A stretch of DNA of 64,000 bases from Phlebotomus papatasi (Eukaryota > Arthropoda > Insecta > Diptera > Psychodidae): positions 17,019,078 to 17,083,077 of the forward strand of contig NC_077224.1 of assembly GCF_024763615.1 (NCBI RefSeq). Direction: 5' to 3'. A model generated the notes under the pieces. That model saw only the letters and a program-made list of their open reading frames with translations. It made no database searches and had not been told where the DNA came from. Shown here in pieces: positions 12,080 to 24,250 of the stretch. Both the position numbers and the translations under genes were made by a program. Each line of letters starts with the position of its first letter. Position 1 is the first letter of the stretch.

Positions 12080-13624
12080 CCGTCGTTGCGGGTGACTTTG
12101 CACTCGGGGGGTGACTTTGCACTCTGCTGTTTGTGAGACTTTGAACAATTCTAGCACTTATTGATAGTCTTCGCCGATCCGGTCTACCATGTCAAAGTAT
12201 AAAGGGATATGTTAAGTACCAAGTAAGGTACAATGATCCTCAAAAGGATTCTTGTAGTTTCAGTAATAGTCAATGAAATCCTAGTATAGGTATTTTGCCA
12301 AAAAACGACTCCGCGAAAAAGTTATCTGAAGATGCAATTTCAAAATCGATTTCAGAGAAGTAAATTGCCCAAATCTATTCTAAATTTATCTGGCTAGAAT
12401 AATTCACTTCGATTTTGATCATTATTTTTAGTAAATTCCTTTTTTTCACTATAGTCTTCCTAAGAACGCATGATTTATATTAAAAAATTGCATATAATGG
12501 ACTTTCTTAAGCTTTATTATAGAAGTATTTGGCCAAAAATTATCAAATTATTTTATAACTTAAGATAAAATGATCGAGATCTACAAGATGGTGTGGTCGC
12601 CATCTTGATTTGACGATTCTGTCCGCCATTTTGAATAACTGTCAAAACAAAAATCTCATCCGATTGAGCTGAAATTTTAGTATGTTCTGGCTGATGTCAA
12701 GACCTTTTCAGAACATATATAAAATCCGACCTAGGTCAAGCGATTGTCTGGATACTGGGGCTCCAAGTTCAAAATTTTGACATTTTCATTAATACAGAAC
12801 TACGGAGAGCTTCTTTTATCGAAACCATCACAAAAAAGGCAGTATTATCGTTAGGTGATGAGATCTAAATAACAAACAAAAAGAAAAGTAATGTTTTTCT
12901 TTATAACAGCATATTATTTGAAGATCTGAAAAACTTTTGCAAATATGAAAAAATAAAAAAATAAATAAATGCACTTTTCATTTTTTTAATTATGTAAGAG
13001 TAAATAAATATATAAAATAAAAACCTCAACCATTTCTAATGGTTACAGAGGCATTTCGTTTATATTTTAAAATTCCGGATTAGAAAATAAAGATCGCCAA
13101 AATATGAATATTTCAAATTTTTAAACTTTGAGCCTCTGTATCAAGGTAAATACTTGACGTAGACCGGAACATAGATACGTTCTGAAAAGGTCTTGATATC
13201 AGCTACAACATACTAAAATTTCAACCCAATCGAACCAGTTTTAGATTTTGACAGTTATTCAAAATGGCGGACAGAAACGTCAAATCAAGATGGCGAGCAT
13301 GTCATCTTGTAGATCTCGTGCATCTTACCCTTAGATGTGAAGATCTTCATTGCCGTTTATTATCAGAAATTGTTGATTTTTTAGTATTTATTAAAAAGTG
13401 CAAAGTCACCCGCACCTTATCCCCAGTGCAAGCCTTTTTTCTTGATTTTTTTAAACATAGTAAAATTTTATAAAATTAATGCTATTGGCACAAAATGTAT
13501 TCATTAACAACTGAATACAAATAATTTTACTCAAAAACCCCCCTCCCTTCACTTTAACTATCCACTTTTAGAGGGCAAAGTTGAAAAACAGCGAAAAAAC
13601 GTGCAAAGTCACCCGCAACGACGG
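12080..13624. mobile_element. Fold-back DNA element, 1.5 kb, TA-flanked
   Basis: The ends CCGTCGTTGCGGGTGACTTT and the inverse AAAGTCACCCGCAACGACGG are a perfect terminal repeat of at least 24 bp, flanked by TA (12078-12079 and 13625-13626). Inverted similarity continues deep inside: the left segment at 12570-12720 (CAAGATGG, GCCATCTTGATTTGACG, GTCCGCCATTTTGAATAACTG) is mirrored at 13180-13330. The arms are therefore several hundred bp long around a loop of about 300 bp. No transposase frame was seen. A 69-codon frame at 13264-13473 is chance within the arm. Confidence 0.85.
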
Positions 13625-14344
13625 TACAGTAAATTGTATGAAACACGGATATTTTTCCATCTCCAAAGTGACATTTGAAATAAAACAACTCCAATATTAA
13701 CACCCAGTATCTTCTATGAAAATTTGAATATTCATAGAGTCGTAAATTAAAGAACAAATACAAACAAGTTAATGTTCTAAAACAATTCAGCAAAGAAATA
13801 GCAATATAATTTTCACCACATTTCACCTAAACTAAGAAATCGCATAATGTTATATGTTATGTGGCATTAACTTCAAACTTTATGTACCTCACAAATTATA
13901 TTTATACAAGTAAAGAAGAACGAATATTCACATCTTCATGGTAATGGGCAACGCACAATTCTGTTATTATATTAACAAATTATTGAACAGCCCAAGCTCG
14001 GTAGAACGTTTATAACCGAATTAATTCAAATTCTAATCTGACAAACATTGTCAAAAGAAATTGTCAATAAATCTTCTAGTGGTCAAGCAGAGTCTGAGAT
14101 ACTCTTGACAGTAATTTTTCTGATCGCAACCTACCAAAAAAAAACATTTTACTTTGCAACATATTTTTACAATGCATTAAAAAAGTTTTTTTTAGCAAGA
14201 GAATGTAATGAAAACGGTCTCGTATCATTCAAGAAGTCCTAAAACTAAAACAATTACCAATCGTTCGATTCCTAATCGATTTAAATATTTTTTAACATTT
14301 TAAGAAGGCTCTTGAAAGCCTTAAACACCTTACTAAAAAAGTTA

Positions 14345-14370
14345 AATCACATTAAAATTTTAATGTGATT
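14345..14370. repeat. Perfect 26-bp palindrome AATCACATTAAAATTTTAATGTGATT
   Basis: The 13-bp half AATCACATTAAAA is followed directly by its reverse complement, with no loop. It lies just upstream of another inverted repeat (14444-14605) that also has CACATTAA words inside. Confidence 0.8.
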
Positions 14371-14443
14371 CACATTAATTATCGCGTATGAGCGTCCAAA
14401 TATGTTATTTGTGTCTTTGAGCCACTTAATATTTGGGGTTTTT

Positions 14444-14605
14444 CTATTTATTGATAAAGAAGTGGACTTGGCCTGCAAAAATAAGCATAAATATTTTTCA
14501 CATTAAAAAATTAAAGAGAAAATCGCATTAATTTTTCGCATTAATGCTATAAATCAATTTATATCAAATTTTGCGGGCCAAGTCTACCTTTTTATCAACA
14601 AATAG
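14444..14605. mobile_element. MITE-like inverted repeat, 37-bp arms
   Basis: The left arm 14444-14480 (ending GGACTTGGCCTGCAAAA) pairs with the right arm 14569-14605 (starting TTTTGCGGGCCAAGTC) with 4 mismatches in 37. The spacer is about 88 bp and AT-rich, with repeated GCATTAAT words. Confidence 0.7.
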
Positions 14606-14879
14606 ATCAAATTTTGAATATAAAATGATTTAAACACACAAATTACACATTTGGTCTCTCAACAGCGACAATTAATGTGAGATTTATTTTCCGAATGAAA
14701 ATATGCACTCTTGAGGTTATGTTATTACGATCGTTTCGAAAGTTCTTATAATCATGTATTTAATTTCCTATGTCTCATACAGACATTTCTCAATTGTGAA
14801 GAAGTTTTCTCATTTCAAACAAAATATCAAGCTTTTAAGTCCCAGAGGAGCTTTATCCCATAAAGCTCTTACAGTAATT

Positions 14880-15500
14880 TTCCCCGGGAATACTTTTATT
14901 TCTTGATGTTAAAATCTTGAAGTTTGTAAAATGTGCTCTTAATGTATCGCTTCAAATGATTACAATCAATCCGCGAAATGAGTTTTCGCACAATACTTCC
15001 CATTTTCGGTGAACTAAGAGGGGGGTATCGGGGTTGGGGTTGATAAGGGGGTAGAGCATAAAACCACATACATTGCGATGACTCCTTGAGTTCACAATAA
15101 TGGCAATTTCCTCGAGAGTTGCGGATGAAATTCCCATGTGAATGGGTTTTGTGTTTTTCGGGTGAAAATACGTGAAGTTGGGGATTTTGTGTGTCTGCCA
15201 CATTCTGTAACAATTAATTTTGAAATTGACGTCACCTCAATTCAAACCCTTTTCTCGAGTGTTGTGCCACTGGGTTTATATTGAATTGGGTTTGTATGAT
15301 GATGAATTTTCTCTCTTGATGCTTTTCTGCTATATGGAAATGGAAGGCGGGGAAGGGGTGTTTAATATGACGATGGATGGAGAAGATGGAGAAATTTGAG
15401 AAGATATCAAGTTGTTGAGTAATATAATTTACTTCATTTGCCGATGTTGTTCGTGTTCTTTCCTCAAAACTCGGAGTATTACTTTTCCCCAAGAAGAAGA
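14880..15500. other. Less AT-rich interval with uncertain open frames
   Basis: A 105-codon minus frame (14896-15213) and an 86-codon minus frame (15232-15492) occur here. Neither resembles a known family, neither has convincing splice signals, and the composition includes G-rich repeats. I do not call a gene. A conserved non-coding element is as likely. Confidence 0.3.
15020..15051 (+). other. G-quadruplex-type tract
   Basis: Four G runs lie in 32 nt: GGGGGG, GGGG, GGGG and GGGGG, with loops of 4, 2 and 7 nt. This meets the usual G3+ N1-7 pattern. G is on the plus strand, so the pre-mRNA of the minus-strand gene would carry the C-rich complement. Confidence 0.6.
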
Positions 15501-16195
15501 AGAAACAGGGGAGAATGGGTCAACCCCATCATGTTTCCGTCATTAGCATTGATGACGACAGCAGGGAAATGATTTTGTTGTATATGTCTAAAATGTCTCA
15601 ATTATAGAGTCAACGTAATTTATCTACAAAATTATTGATTGGGAATGGGGTGGAGAGAAGCATTTAAGTTTGAAATAAAATTTATAAGGGAAGATGTAAC
15701 AAATTATTGGAGAAAAGCAGGAAAGTGCCCATACTTCGTACTATCCCAAGCTTTGTAATGAATAAATTTTTGGTATGTTTCTCAATAAATATGAATCATC
15801 GCACCCATATTTTAAAAACTAGGGGAAGTTGCACAGTTTTTAAAAATATATTACAGAGTCATATTTATTCAGAACATAGGAAAAAACTTGCAAAAAATCT
15901 TTGAAATGCTAACGATATGGAGGTCCGTTGCAACAAAAACCACAAGTTGCTCTCTTTTACCGTTTCGCCTCTAGAACTGCTCATGCCCAGATGAATTGAT
16001 GGACAATTAGATAAAATTCATAAGAGTCGAAAAAATGGATTAGGGCAGAATCACATTGACAATAAAATGCTCGCCGTAGCCTCACCGTATTTTGTTAATT
16101 TACTCATTTTCATTGCAATTCTTACGCAAATTTTCCATTACCGTATTACCTTATGTCATACTCGGTGGCCCTAGGTGGAAATAATATAATAAAAT

Positions 16196-16307
16196 TGAAG
16201 AAATAAAACGAAAATTCGATAAACGATGAGTAAAAAAACTGTACGAATTACTTCTCTTACATTTTTTTTGGCTCACCGTTTATCGAATTTTCGTTTTATT
16301 TCTCCAA
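16196..16307. repeat. Inverted repeat, about 37-bp arms (AAATAAAACGAAAATTCGAT)
   Basis: TTGAAGAAATAAAACGAAAATTCGATAAACGATGAG at 16196-16231 is answered near 16271-16307 by its inverse with only a few differences. The loop is about 38 bp. Probably a small MITE; no clear target duplication was seen. Confidence 0.7.
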
Positions 16308-16427
16308 CTCCAAGAAATAAATCATCTAAAATCACTCAATTTGCGTATGATATGTAATTGCATGGTAAGGAATGGGTTAATAATTTATCCGATATTTTTG
16401 CAAATTTATTTTTGGCTATCGTAGATA

Positions 16428-18089
16428 GGGGGAAATCGGGCAATAAATTATAGCAGCTTTAAAATAGAGCTTTTTCTCCTATTTTAAAATAAAGCTGGAC
16501 CTTACCAACATAATAATTTAGCTCTACAGATCAATAAATTGTGAAGCTAAAATATGCAGTATAGGGGAAGGTTTTGAAGGTTCGTATTAAAAAAGGAGTC
16601 CAAGATTTAAGATTTTTTACTGAATGACACACACACCGAATCAATTATATCACTATATGAAGTAAAATCTCTTACTTATTGGGTTCATAATTCTGCCTCA
16701 CAAAATTCCTGCAAGTCCTTGGATTTCCCTCTACAGGAAAATGAAAATGTAGCTGCATTTTTTACGAATGTGCGCTGGTTAACTCAGCTTCGTACCATTT
16801 TTTCTCACCTCTGTAGGCCTCATTTTCCCCGAAAATATTACACCGGACACAAAAATTTGGGCACCACTACTTAGATGGAACTTTCATCTACTTGTTTTCA
16901 CAATTTGTAGGAGGTATCACGCATTAAATATCAATTTTAAGCTATTTTTCTGACACATGTTTTTTGACACTAGGAAAACCATTATTTCCCTGCATTCTGA
17001 CAGTCAGTTAAGAGCTTGGTTAGGTATGATTCTCTCATAATCACACTCATAAATGTGGGAAGTTCCACTTTAAAACAAGGAAAATTGAATGAGAAATACT
17101 CAAAATACATCGAAGTGGCAATTAAAGAATCACATCTACCATAAGCAGTCTAGTGTCATCACTGCACAATTCATAAAGTAATAATCACACCCATTGTAAT
17201 CCTTGTTTTTTCTCTAACTTCTCTAATCTGTCTTACAGAACATTTTTTGAACATCAGTGTTTCTTAAAATTACCAGTGATTAATTTAAAGCAAAATGTGA
17301 AAAATTCCGCTTGAAAACAAAGCAAATTGGATGAAAGAATCACATATACCATAAGCAGATTCAGGCTTAATGTTTAATTTAACAGAAGTGAAATAAAAAC
17401 ATCTGATAAAGTTTCATTTTGATGGGGAAGTGCGTGTTTTCCTTCGAGATTTTAGTGAAAATTGTTTAATATCCCAATTTTCTTGTGAATTTATTCAGTG
17501 GAATCTCTGATGAGTCAAATATCCCGAGCGGCGTGCATAGTGTGACCCAAAACAGTGAGGAATTCTCAAACTCGGTGGTCAATAATTTTGACAGATATTT
17601 TTACGAAGCTGCAAAATTAAATTTTACTGAGCTGCAAGGGTGGTAATTTATATGAATTTTCCTCCACCCACAAAAACGACCCCCTTCAAGCAAAAGATTT
17701 TCACGGTAAATATTAACTCCAATAAATCCTCCATAACTTCGAATAGTTGCTTTTTCGAAAAGACACTTGCAGTGTGCAAAAATGCATAAAATATTACTCA
17801 TTAGAATTACGATTTTAGGCACATTTCTTTTTATTTTTGCCTTTTGGACCCAGGAAAAAAGGCCTAGGCTCCCAAGTTTGTCAGGAAATGTGAGATGTAT
17901 GACTAGCTTTTAGATTATATGTCCATGAATGAAATTCATTTAATTATTTAAAAAAAAAATCAGCTTTTACGAAGCTGCAACATTACGAAGGTGCAAAACC
18001 TTCCCCTATAAGGGTAATTTTCAATTAAAAATAGGAAATGAAAGCCAAATTTCAAATCTGCCTCAATTTAAAAGTACCCCATTTTCCCC
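16428..18089. mobile_element. Outer MITE-like element split by a nested insertion
   Basis: The ends GGGGGAAATCGGG and CCCCATTTTCCCC are flanked by TA (16426-16427, 18090-18091). Without the insert at 16564-18006 about 220 bp remain. Similar sequence occurs near 8206-8350. Confidence 0.5.
16564..18006. mobile_element. 1.4 kb non-coding DNA element with GGGGAAGGTTTTG ends, nested
   Basis: The ends GGGGAAGGTTTTGAAGGTTCGTA and the inverse TTACGAAGGTGCAAAACCTTCCCC match over about 25 bp. TATA flanks both sides (16560-16563 and 18007-18010). Inside, a segment of about 220 bp is duplicated: AAAGAATCACATCTACCATAAGCAG near 17125 and a near-identical copy near 17333. No transposase frame was seen. Confidence 0.7.
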
Positions 18090-18091
18090 TA

Positions 18092-19900
18092 CGGGTTGGA
18101 CGCTTACCATTCGTAAACTTTTCTTTAAGTCCAGCACTTAAGAATAATCTTTAGAACATCTTTAAGTGCCCTTAAAAAACGTACTGCGTGAAACTGCCCC
18201 ACAATTTTCTCGTTAGGAGTATGCGCTTATTTTTTGTATATAATAATGTCGGAGTTTTGAATTAATATTTAACGTTATTGTACGTTAATTTGATTTTAAC
18301 AAGTTCTCTATGGCTTATGTGAAAATTGCAGTGTCTAAAATTACCCCCTTACACCATTCGAACTAGTTCGTTTAACCCCTATTTGGTTTCTCCCTCTTAC
18401 CACAAGTCATTAACATAGCAAAATTCTTTGCACTTGTGAACGGAATAATAATAACCTGACTTGCATAACCTCATAATGGTGGTTTTGACTACATGTATGT
18501 GTAGTGTGTTATGTAATTAATTGAAAATATTGTTTAATTTCTATGGAGCAAATTGTTGCAATACGCACAAAGTTGGGCAATTATTATAGTTTTCACCGGG
18601 GAATTTACTGTTTTCATTTCCAGCCTTTGGGGGTTGGGATTTTGGGGGGTTAGGGGGTAGGGGTTGGTTTGTTGGGGGTTGGTCTATATGTGTGGCTTTT
18701 TTGCAAATTGGGCTGGGTTTGTGTGTGCCGGAAAATACCCTCCTAGCGGGTAATCATTGAGCCAATTGTGACGCTTGAAAATAATTCTGCATTGAATATT
18801 TTGTTCTATTGATTTTCCCATACCTACATTGCTTTAAGGTTTTTTTTTTGGCGGTTGGGGAAGGGTGCTTTTTGTGTTGATTCCACTGAAAAAGCTCTAC
18901 CTCTGCAAACTGAAAGCTCTGTTTTTTTTCCTTGTTTAATTCAGCATTATTCTTATTGCACGTTCAATTACAATCCTCCATTTCGGAGATAAAGTTCTCG
19001 CGTGCATTTGTCATAAAAGGTTTGTACATGTGAAAGGTGTCGTCCTTTTTCAAACACCAATTTTGGTTGTCTCCTTTTCATTCTTAATTTGTTAATTTTC
19101 TAATTATGGTAATGGGGGTTGAAATGAACACGGAAGAGAGTGAGAGAGCTACTATACTAGGCGAAGAATTAAAAGTTTTTATTACCATCACAATGAATGT
19201 TTCATTATGGAGATGAAAATATATTTTCTTCCCTTTTTGTGTATGACATTCATAATGTCTTTCGTGGTGGGTGGTTTTGAAATTCATTTCATTTTGATTT
19301 GAGTGAGAAAGAATGAAAGATATAGGAGGGAGAGAAAGAGATGTAAAAATGAAAATGGGAAATTTTGGGGTTGATTTTCAATTCACAGAGTGGACAGATT
19401 AATCCATTTGTGAACACAATAGATATTTTCCCCATCAAAGAATTTTTCTATTTAATTTTCATTTTTTTTTAAAGAAAATTTTCATTGGTATACGTTGGGA
19501 AAATTTTGGGATATTGCTGGTTCAAGTGAGAATATTTTGGCAATATTTTGAATATTTTGGCACTTGTCATTGACTGGATGGATATGAGAACATTAAATTG
19601 AAAGACCTTACCCAAGTAGCAAAACCTACACCTCAAGATGTAAATTTTTAGTAAGTCTGACTATATGAAACATTAACCTTGTCATATCTACAACCCATGA
19701 ACGAGAAATAACTGAAGAAGAGAAGCCTTTAAGAAGAATAACCATGTCAAATTTTCTAACTGAAGACACCCTTGATGACTACCGACTTTCACCGAATGTT
19801 GACAATGCTGTCGATGTTATGCTTAACGTTCCAAATACATTTTCTACCGCGGAACTCTAGGCTAACAATAAATAATCTAAAAGTACTCTAAAATTGCATG
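18092..19900. other. Gene-free interval with a G-rich tract
   Basis: AT-rich and without recognised genes. It contains the G-rich tract at 18629-18682. Short open frames are not supported by any domain. Confidence 0.4.
18629..18682 (+). other. Long G-quadruplex-type tract
   Basis: The runs GGGGG, GGG, GGGGGG, GGGGG, GGGG and GGGGG are separated by short T/A loops, with a GTTTGTT spacer before the last run. Several overlapping quadruplex registers are possible. The tract stands out sharply from the AT-rich surroundings. Confidence 0.65.
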
Positions 19901-19907
19901 ATTACTA

Positions 19908-20149
19908 CTCTGAAAAATTTTTTTGTCAAATTAACAAGACAAGTTTGTAAAAAGGATGTTCTTCCATACAGAATATGGAAAAGTTTTATCAAATCGGCGG
20001 CCAACTGGATCTTGTTAAAAGTTTGTCAAAAGGGTGTTTTTCGATATAAAATGCAAGAAAAAGTTTTGTAAAATTGGTAAATAACATCCTTTTGACAAAA
20101 TTTCAACAAAATCCATTTGTTCGTTTAACAAAACATTTTTTTTTCAGAG
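19908..20149. mobile_element. TA-flanked MITE with CTCTGAAAAA ends, 242 bp
   Basis: The ends CTCTGAAAAATTTTTTTGTC and the inverse CAAAACATTTTTTTTTCAGAG are flanked by TA (19906-19907, 20150-20151). AAAAGTTTTGT/ATC words recur inside. A partial relative ends in TTTCAGAGTAG near 35150. Confidence 0.65.
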
Positions 20150-20864
20150 TAGAATTTTACCAGATTATCAAAGACCGAACTTCAAAATTGATTTGTCCGG
20201 GATTTCAAATTTTTCTTTTAAATTCCTGTCAACATTGATAATGAGCATTTTCTACTCTAAATGTTTGCTGGTGGACATGTTAAAATGTACAAAAATTAAA
20301 ACAAGGATTTATCATACTCAAAGAAATGTCAATTCTCTATGTAAGTTCTCATCAGAATTTTAAATGGTCAGTCTGTGACCCTTAAATGACCATTAAATAA
20401 GGTTTTATAATTCATAGTCACCATGACTTCGCTTCGGCGTTTCGTTACAAACAATTAATTTTCATTGCTATAGAAGTAGTAATATATTAGTCATTTTGGT
20501 GACGTGGACAATGAATGTGCAACAGCAAAATTTTGACCTAAAATAATTGATTACAAGGTTTAGAGTTCCTCCTCAAATTTGTTACGAGCCTTCGTCGTTC
20601 GCAACATATTCTGATGGAAATATTAGAGTGTGAAAAAAGGAATAAGAACACTATATAGTCAATTTCGAATGCTGTCAAATTAGCAAAATTTTGGTCATTT
20701 CGTAGATGCTGCTTTAAAGTGCTAGAAGGCTTTTGAAATTTCTATGTGCAACTTGTCAAAAACTGTTTTCTAAATCAAGTTTAAAAACAATTGGAATAAA
20801 ACTAGTGGATAGAACCTTTGGAAGTTTCAATCATTTAGTAAGGCCTATCGCGAATATGGAAAAA

Positions 20865-21160
20865 AATGGGTCCCCGTCAAAATCCAGAAAGCCGAAATCC
20901 CGACAGCCAAAATTCCTAAAGCCGAAATCCTGAAAGCCAAAAGCCTGAACGCCAAAATCCCGAATGGGCCAAAATCTCGAAAGCCAAAATACTAAATTCT
21001 TAAAAATGTCAGCTACTCACGATTGCATCCGCGCTTGCTGGATGCAAAGGGAAATTTTCTGTGTCTTGGAAAATTATTCTACACATTATCCTTCATATAA
21101 TTTCACTCCTTTCAGGATTTAGAACATTCAAGATTTTGGCTTTAGGGATTTTGGCAGTCT
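20865..21160. repeat. Small patch of the GCCAAAATCCCGAA minisatellite
   Basis: About seven degenerate units of the form GCCAAAATCC(C/T)GAAA lie at 20878-20995. An inverted piece (TTTTGGCTTTAGGGATTTTGGC) follows near 21133-21156. Same family as the 1 kb array at 28.1-29.1 kb. A 66-codon frame starting at 20733 runs into it and is not considered a gene. Confidence 0.65.
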
Positions 21161-21222
21161 ACGGGAAAAAATTAAGTGTTTGAAACCAGAGTATGTGCAA
21201 AACCGAAAAGTCTTCCCCTGTA

Positions 21223-21572
21223 GGGGAATTCTGTAATTTTCGTGACATTGCCACGCGTGAGTTCGAAACCTGACAATGCCATTCGAGCTTTTTTTTGTCA
21301 TATCATATGAGTTCGAAAATGCACTTCATTGAATTTTTAATGAAATCCCTTTACTTGATGATTTTGTGAAAATACAGTACGACTTGGTTGATTTGGTTAA
21401 CAAAATTCATAGTCATTTGACTTGCCAGAAATCTCAAATATGTGACTTCTGACAATGCCACGTGAGCTGAAATGGCAATGTAACGACTACAGAATCGCAT
21501 TTTCGAAAAAGCTCTCCTAAGATTCGAACCCAATTTGTCATATGGCATTGCCAGAGCGTTACAGAATTCCCT
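21223..21572. mobile_element. MITE with GGGGAATTCTGTAA ends, 350 bp
   Basis: GGGGAATTCTGTAATTTTCG at the left matches the inverse CGTTACAGAATTCCCT at the right. GACATTGCCA and TGGCATTGCCA follow at matching depth. TA precedes the left end, but the right flank is not TA, so the duplication has decayed or the end is misplaced. Confidence 0.65.
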
Positions 21573-21684
21573 CCTGGTCATGTTTTGCTACTTGGGTAAG
21601 TGTTCCTTTGATCAATTTTAATAATACTTTCCAAATAATTTTCTAAATCATGATTCTCCAGTAGATGTTTCTGCTTAAAAGGTA

Positions 21685-21913
21685 GGGTCGAAGGAACATA
21701 TCTTTGACGGAGAACCCCTATTGACACTTTTACCAAAATCTTGAAATTTATTTAAAGTTTCTAATAAAATGTAAATAATATGACGTTTTTTTCTTAATCT
21801 ACGTTTTTTGATAAGGATAGGTGTTCAAATTGTGTATTCCAAATGGTACAAAGTAGGGTGTCAATAAGTCCTGACTCGACTTCTTAAAGTGTCAATAGGC
21901 GTTCCTTTCACCC
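21685..21913. mobile_element. Uninterrupted copy of the GGGTNGAAGGAAC MITE, 229 bp
   Basis: The ends GGGTCGAAGGAAC and the inverse GTTCCTTTCACCC are flanked by TA (21683-21684, 21914-21915). CCTATTGACACTTTTACC at the left mirrors AAAGTGTCAATAGG at the right. It is the intact reference for the interrupted copy at 7210-8031. Confidence 0.8.
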
Positions 21914-21940
21914 TAAATGGAACTCCATTTGCAGAAAATT

Positions 21941-22084
21941 GAGCAGCGCACAATAACTTTTATTTGTAAACATGTTTCCAATATTTTCTAAAAGAGAGAG
22001 CGAGATGACTAGATCTAGATCTCACTCACTCTCATTGAAATGTCAAAAACATGTTTAGTAAACAAAAGTGATTGTGCGTTGGGC
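21941..22084. mobile_element. Solo copy of the GCGCACAATAACTTTT MITE
   Basis: The left end GCGCACAATAACTTTTATTTG and the right end AAACAAAAGTGATTGTGCGTT are inverted. The centre has GAGCGAGATGACTAGATCTAGATCTCACTC. About 144 bp, non-coding. The same unit is tandemly repeated about nine times at 58960-60350. Confidence 0.8.
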
Positions 22085-22089
22085 AAATA

Positions 22090-24250
22090 TCGTTGAATTT
22101 CGGAGAATTCAAAATAATTTTCGAAATCTTAAATTATATTTGAGTCCAAGGTGGGCCGAAAGAAGAGGTTTAACAAATGGAACATATGGGTGTCATTGCT
22201 TCGATTTTCGAAAACTGACAATCAAGAAACTTCTAAATTCGAAAATTTATTTTCCGGTTTTCGAAACTGACCTTCGAATATGCTTTCTTTTGTGCATATT
22301 CGAGTTGTAAATAGGTAGAATATCTTTTGTGTACTATTTTTAGCATAGACATAGCATAAGGTTCTGTTCTGTCATTTATGCTATACAGTTTTTTTTCTAA
22401 GAAATGAGAAAAAAATTGGGAACAGAGGTGAACAAATTTTTTGGCATCAAAAACCATCAACAATCATCTACTAATCTTTTGAATATTCACGCTGAGAATA
22501 GCTAAAACACAAATTAAAAATATCGTTCATTGTATTGAGAGAAGAACGGCACGAGACAACAAATGATTTTATTTTATTTCTTGTTTTTTATTTTTTTTTA
22601 TTTTGTAGATGTGCAGCAATTTTGTAAAAAAAAAAGAAACTAATAATAGATTATAAAGCAATAAAGTAGGAAAAAAAAGAAACAATTTCCCAAAATGGAT
22701 TTTATTTTTAAACACCACCCCCCAATGTCATTTTAAATCAACTTTATGCTTTTGTTTAACACAATGAGTTGTACACATTCAAGTGAGTTCTATGGGCACA
22801 ATATTGTTTATATAGAAATTCGCGTAGCAAATTGATGATGTACCAAAGTGTTGTTAGGAGGCAACAAAACAATATATAAAATAGATGAGAGACTGGGGGA
22901 TGGTTAATTCATTCATTTCAAATGCAATTATATGCAGAATAGAATATAGACATAATTGTAAATTACAGGCTAACATATTCTCTACATTGGCATCGGGAAT
23001 CTAGCAAAAGGCTTTAATTAAATACCTGCGAGCACTATTTTCAATTTGCCTCCCATCTCTCCCATCATTTTATTAGATATGAATAAAAAGGGGGAGGGGG
23101 GCGAGGGGGAGGGAGAGAAAGAGCATACATATATATATATGGTAGAATTCTCGCAAAATTACAAATGATCATCTAACATCTAGTGTGGGAGGCAATTTTC
23201 CATGGATAGAAAAGCCACAAAAGCATAATGGCATGTATACAATTTGTGTGTCGTACTCACTTCAATCACATGATATCTTTCATTATATATAGTAGCATAT
23301 ATCACATAGATTTTTCCTTCCTCGACATTCACACAAAACATCATATTCGCAACTAAAATCACCATCAAGGGAGCAATTGCTGACAAATACTAAAAAAAAG
23401 CCATTTTCTCTGCACGAAATATTTTTCCACAGAAAATTTTATGAATAGAGTTAAATAAATGCCAAAAAAAAAATATCCATAATAATTGATATAAATGCAG
23501 AATAGCACAAAATAATACAAAATTTACACTTTTTTTCTGCATTGTATGCTTGTCTAAAGAAATTACATTTAAGAAGAAAAAAAAAGAAAAACTTGAATGT
23601 TAACCTAGAAAAATATACCAGAACTCGATCGCCTTGAAAGTCATCAACAAGAGGCACACGAACATTACACCCAAAAAAAAATTCTCAATTCATGATTCTC
23701 TCTAACTAGTTCGAAATAACGATGACTTCTCTCTTAAGTACAACTGTGAACCATGAAGAAAAAAAATTGTTAGAATTTTCTGTTTTGTATGATCAGATAA
23801 TTGAGATTGAGCTATGAAAAAAAAAATCGTGATCGTCAAAATTGAAAGTAAAACCACATTTGAACTTTTCTGCACGACTCGCTATTTTTTTTTTGTTACT
23901 TCTCTCTTTAATCATTCATATACTCAAAACATTTTCACAGCAATTACAGTCATTTTTATTTTCTTGCAAGTAATTGTTGAGCAATATTTTTGTAGATCAT
24001 TTGAACTGTTCAAAAGTTTTGTGGTGAATTCCTTTCAAAAACAGTGAAACACTGTCAAAAATACATGTGACAGATCCTGTCAAAGTGACAACTTTTGGCG
24101 CTTCTGGCAAATAACAGATCCTGTCACAGTAAACTGGCAGAATTCAACGCAGATAGAGGAGCAGATTTCATTTGTATATGGGCCGATCCATCTCAAGACA
24201 ACCATAGGGGTACCCTTCATGGTCTTAGATGTTTTTGAATTTTACATATG
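22090..24250. other. AT-rich interval; no gene recognised
   Basis: Poly-A and poly-T tracts are dense (22560-22680, 23460-23600, 23670-23900). The only G-rich exception is the tract at 23090-23113. Short frames overlap on both strands and are unsupported. Confidence 0.4.
23090..23113 (+). other. G-quadruplex-type tract
   Basis: GGGGG, GGGGGG, GGGGG and GGG are separated by 1-3 nt within 24 nt and followed by GA repeats and a short TA repeat. Confidence 0.6.

Noticed and set aside
14896..15213. 105-codon minus-strand open frame as a possible gene
   Set aside because: No recognisable domain or convincing splice signals, and the frame crosses a G-rich repeat tract. Chance length in a less AT-rich patch.
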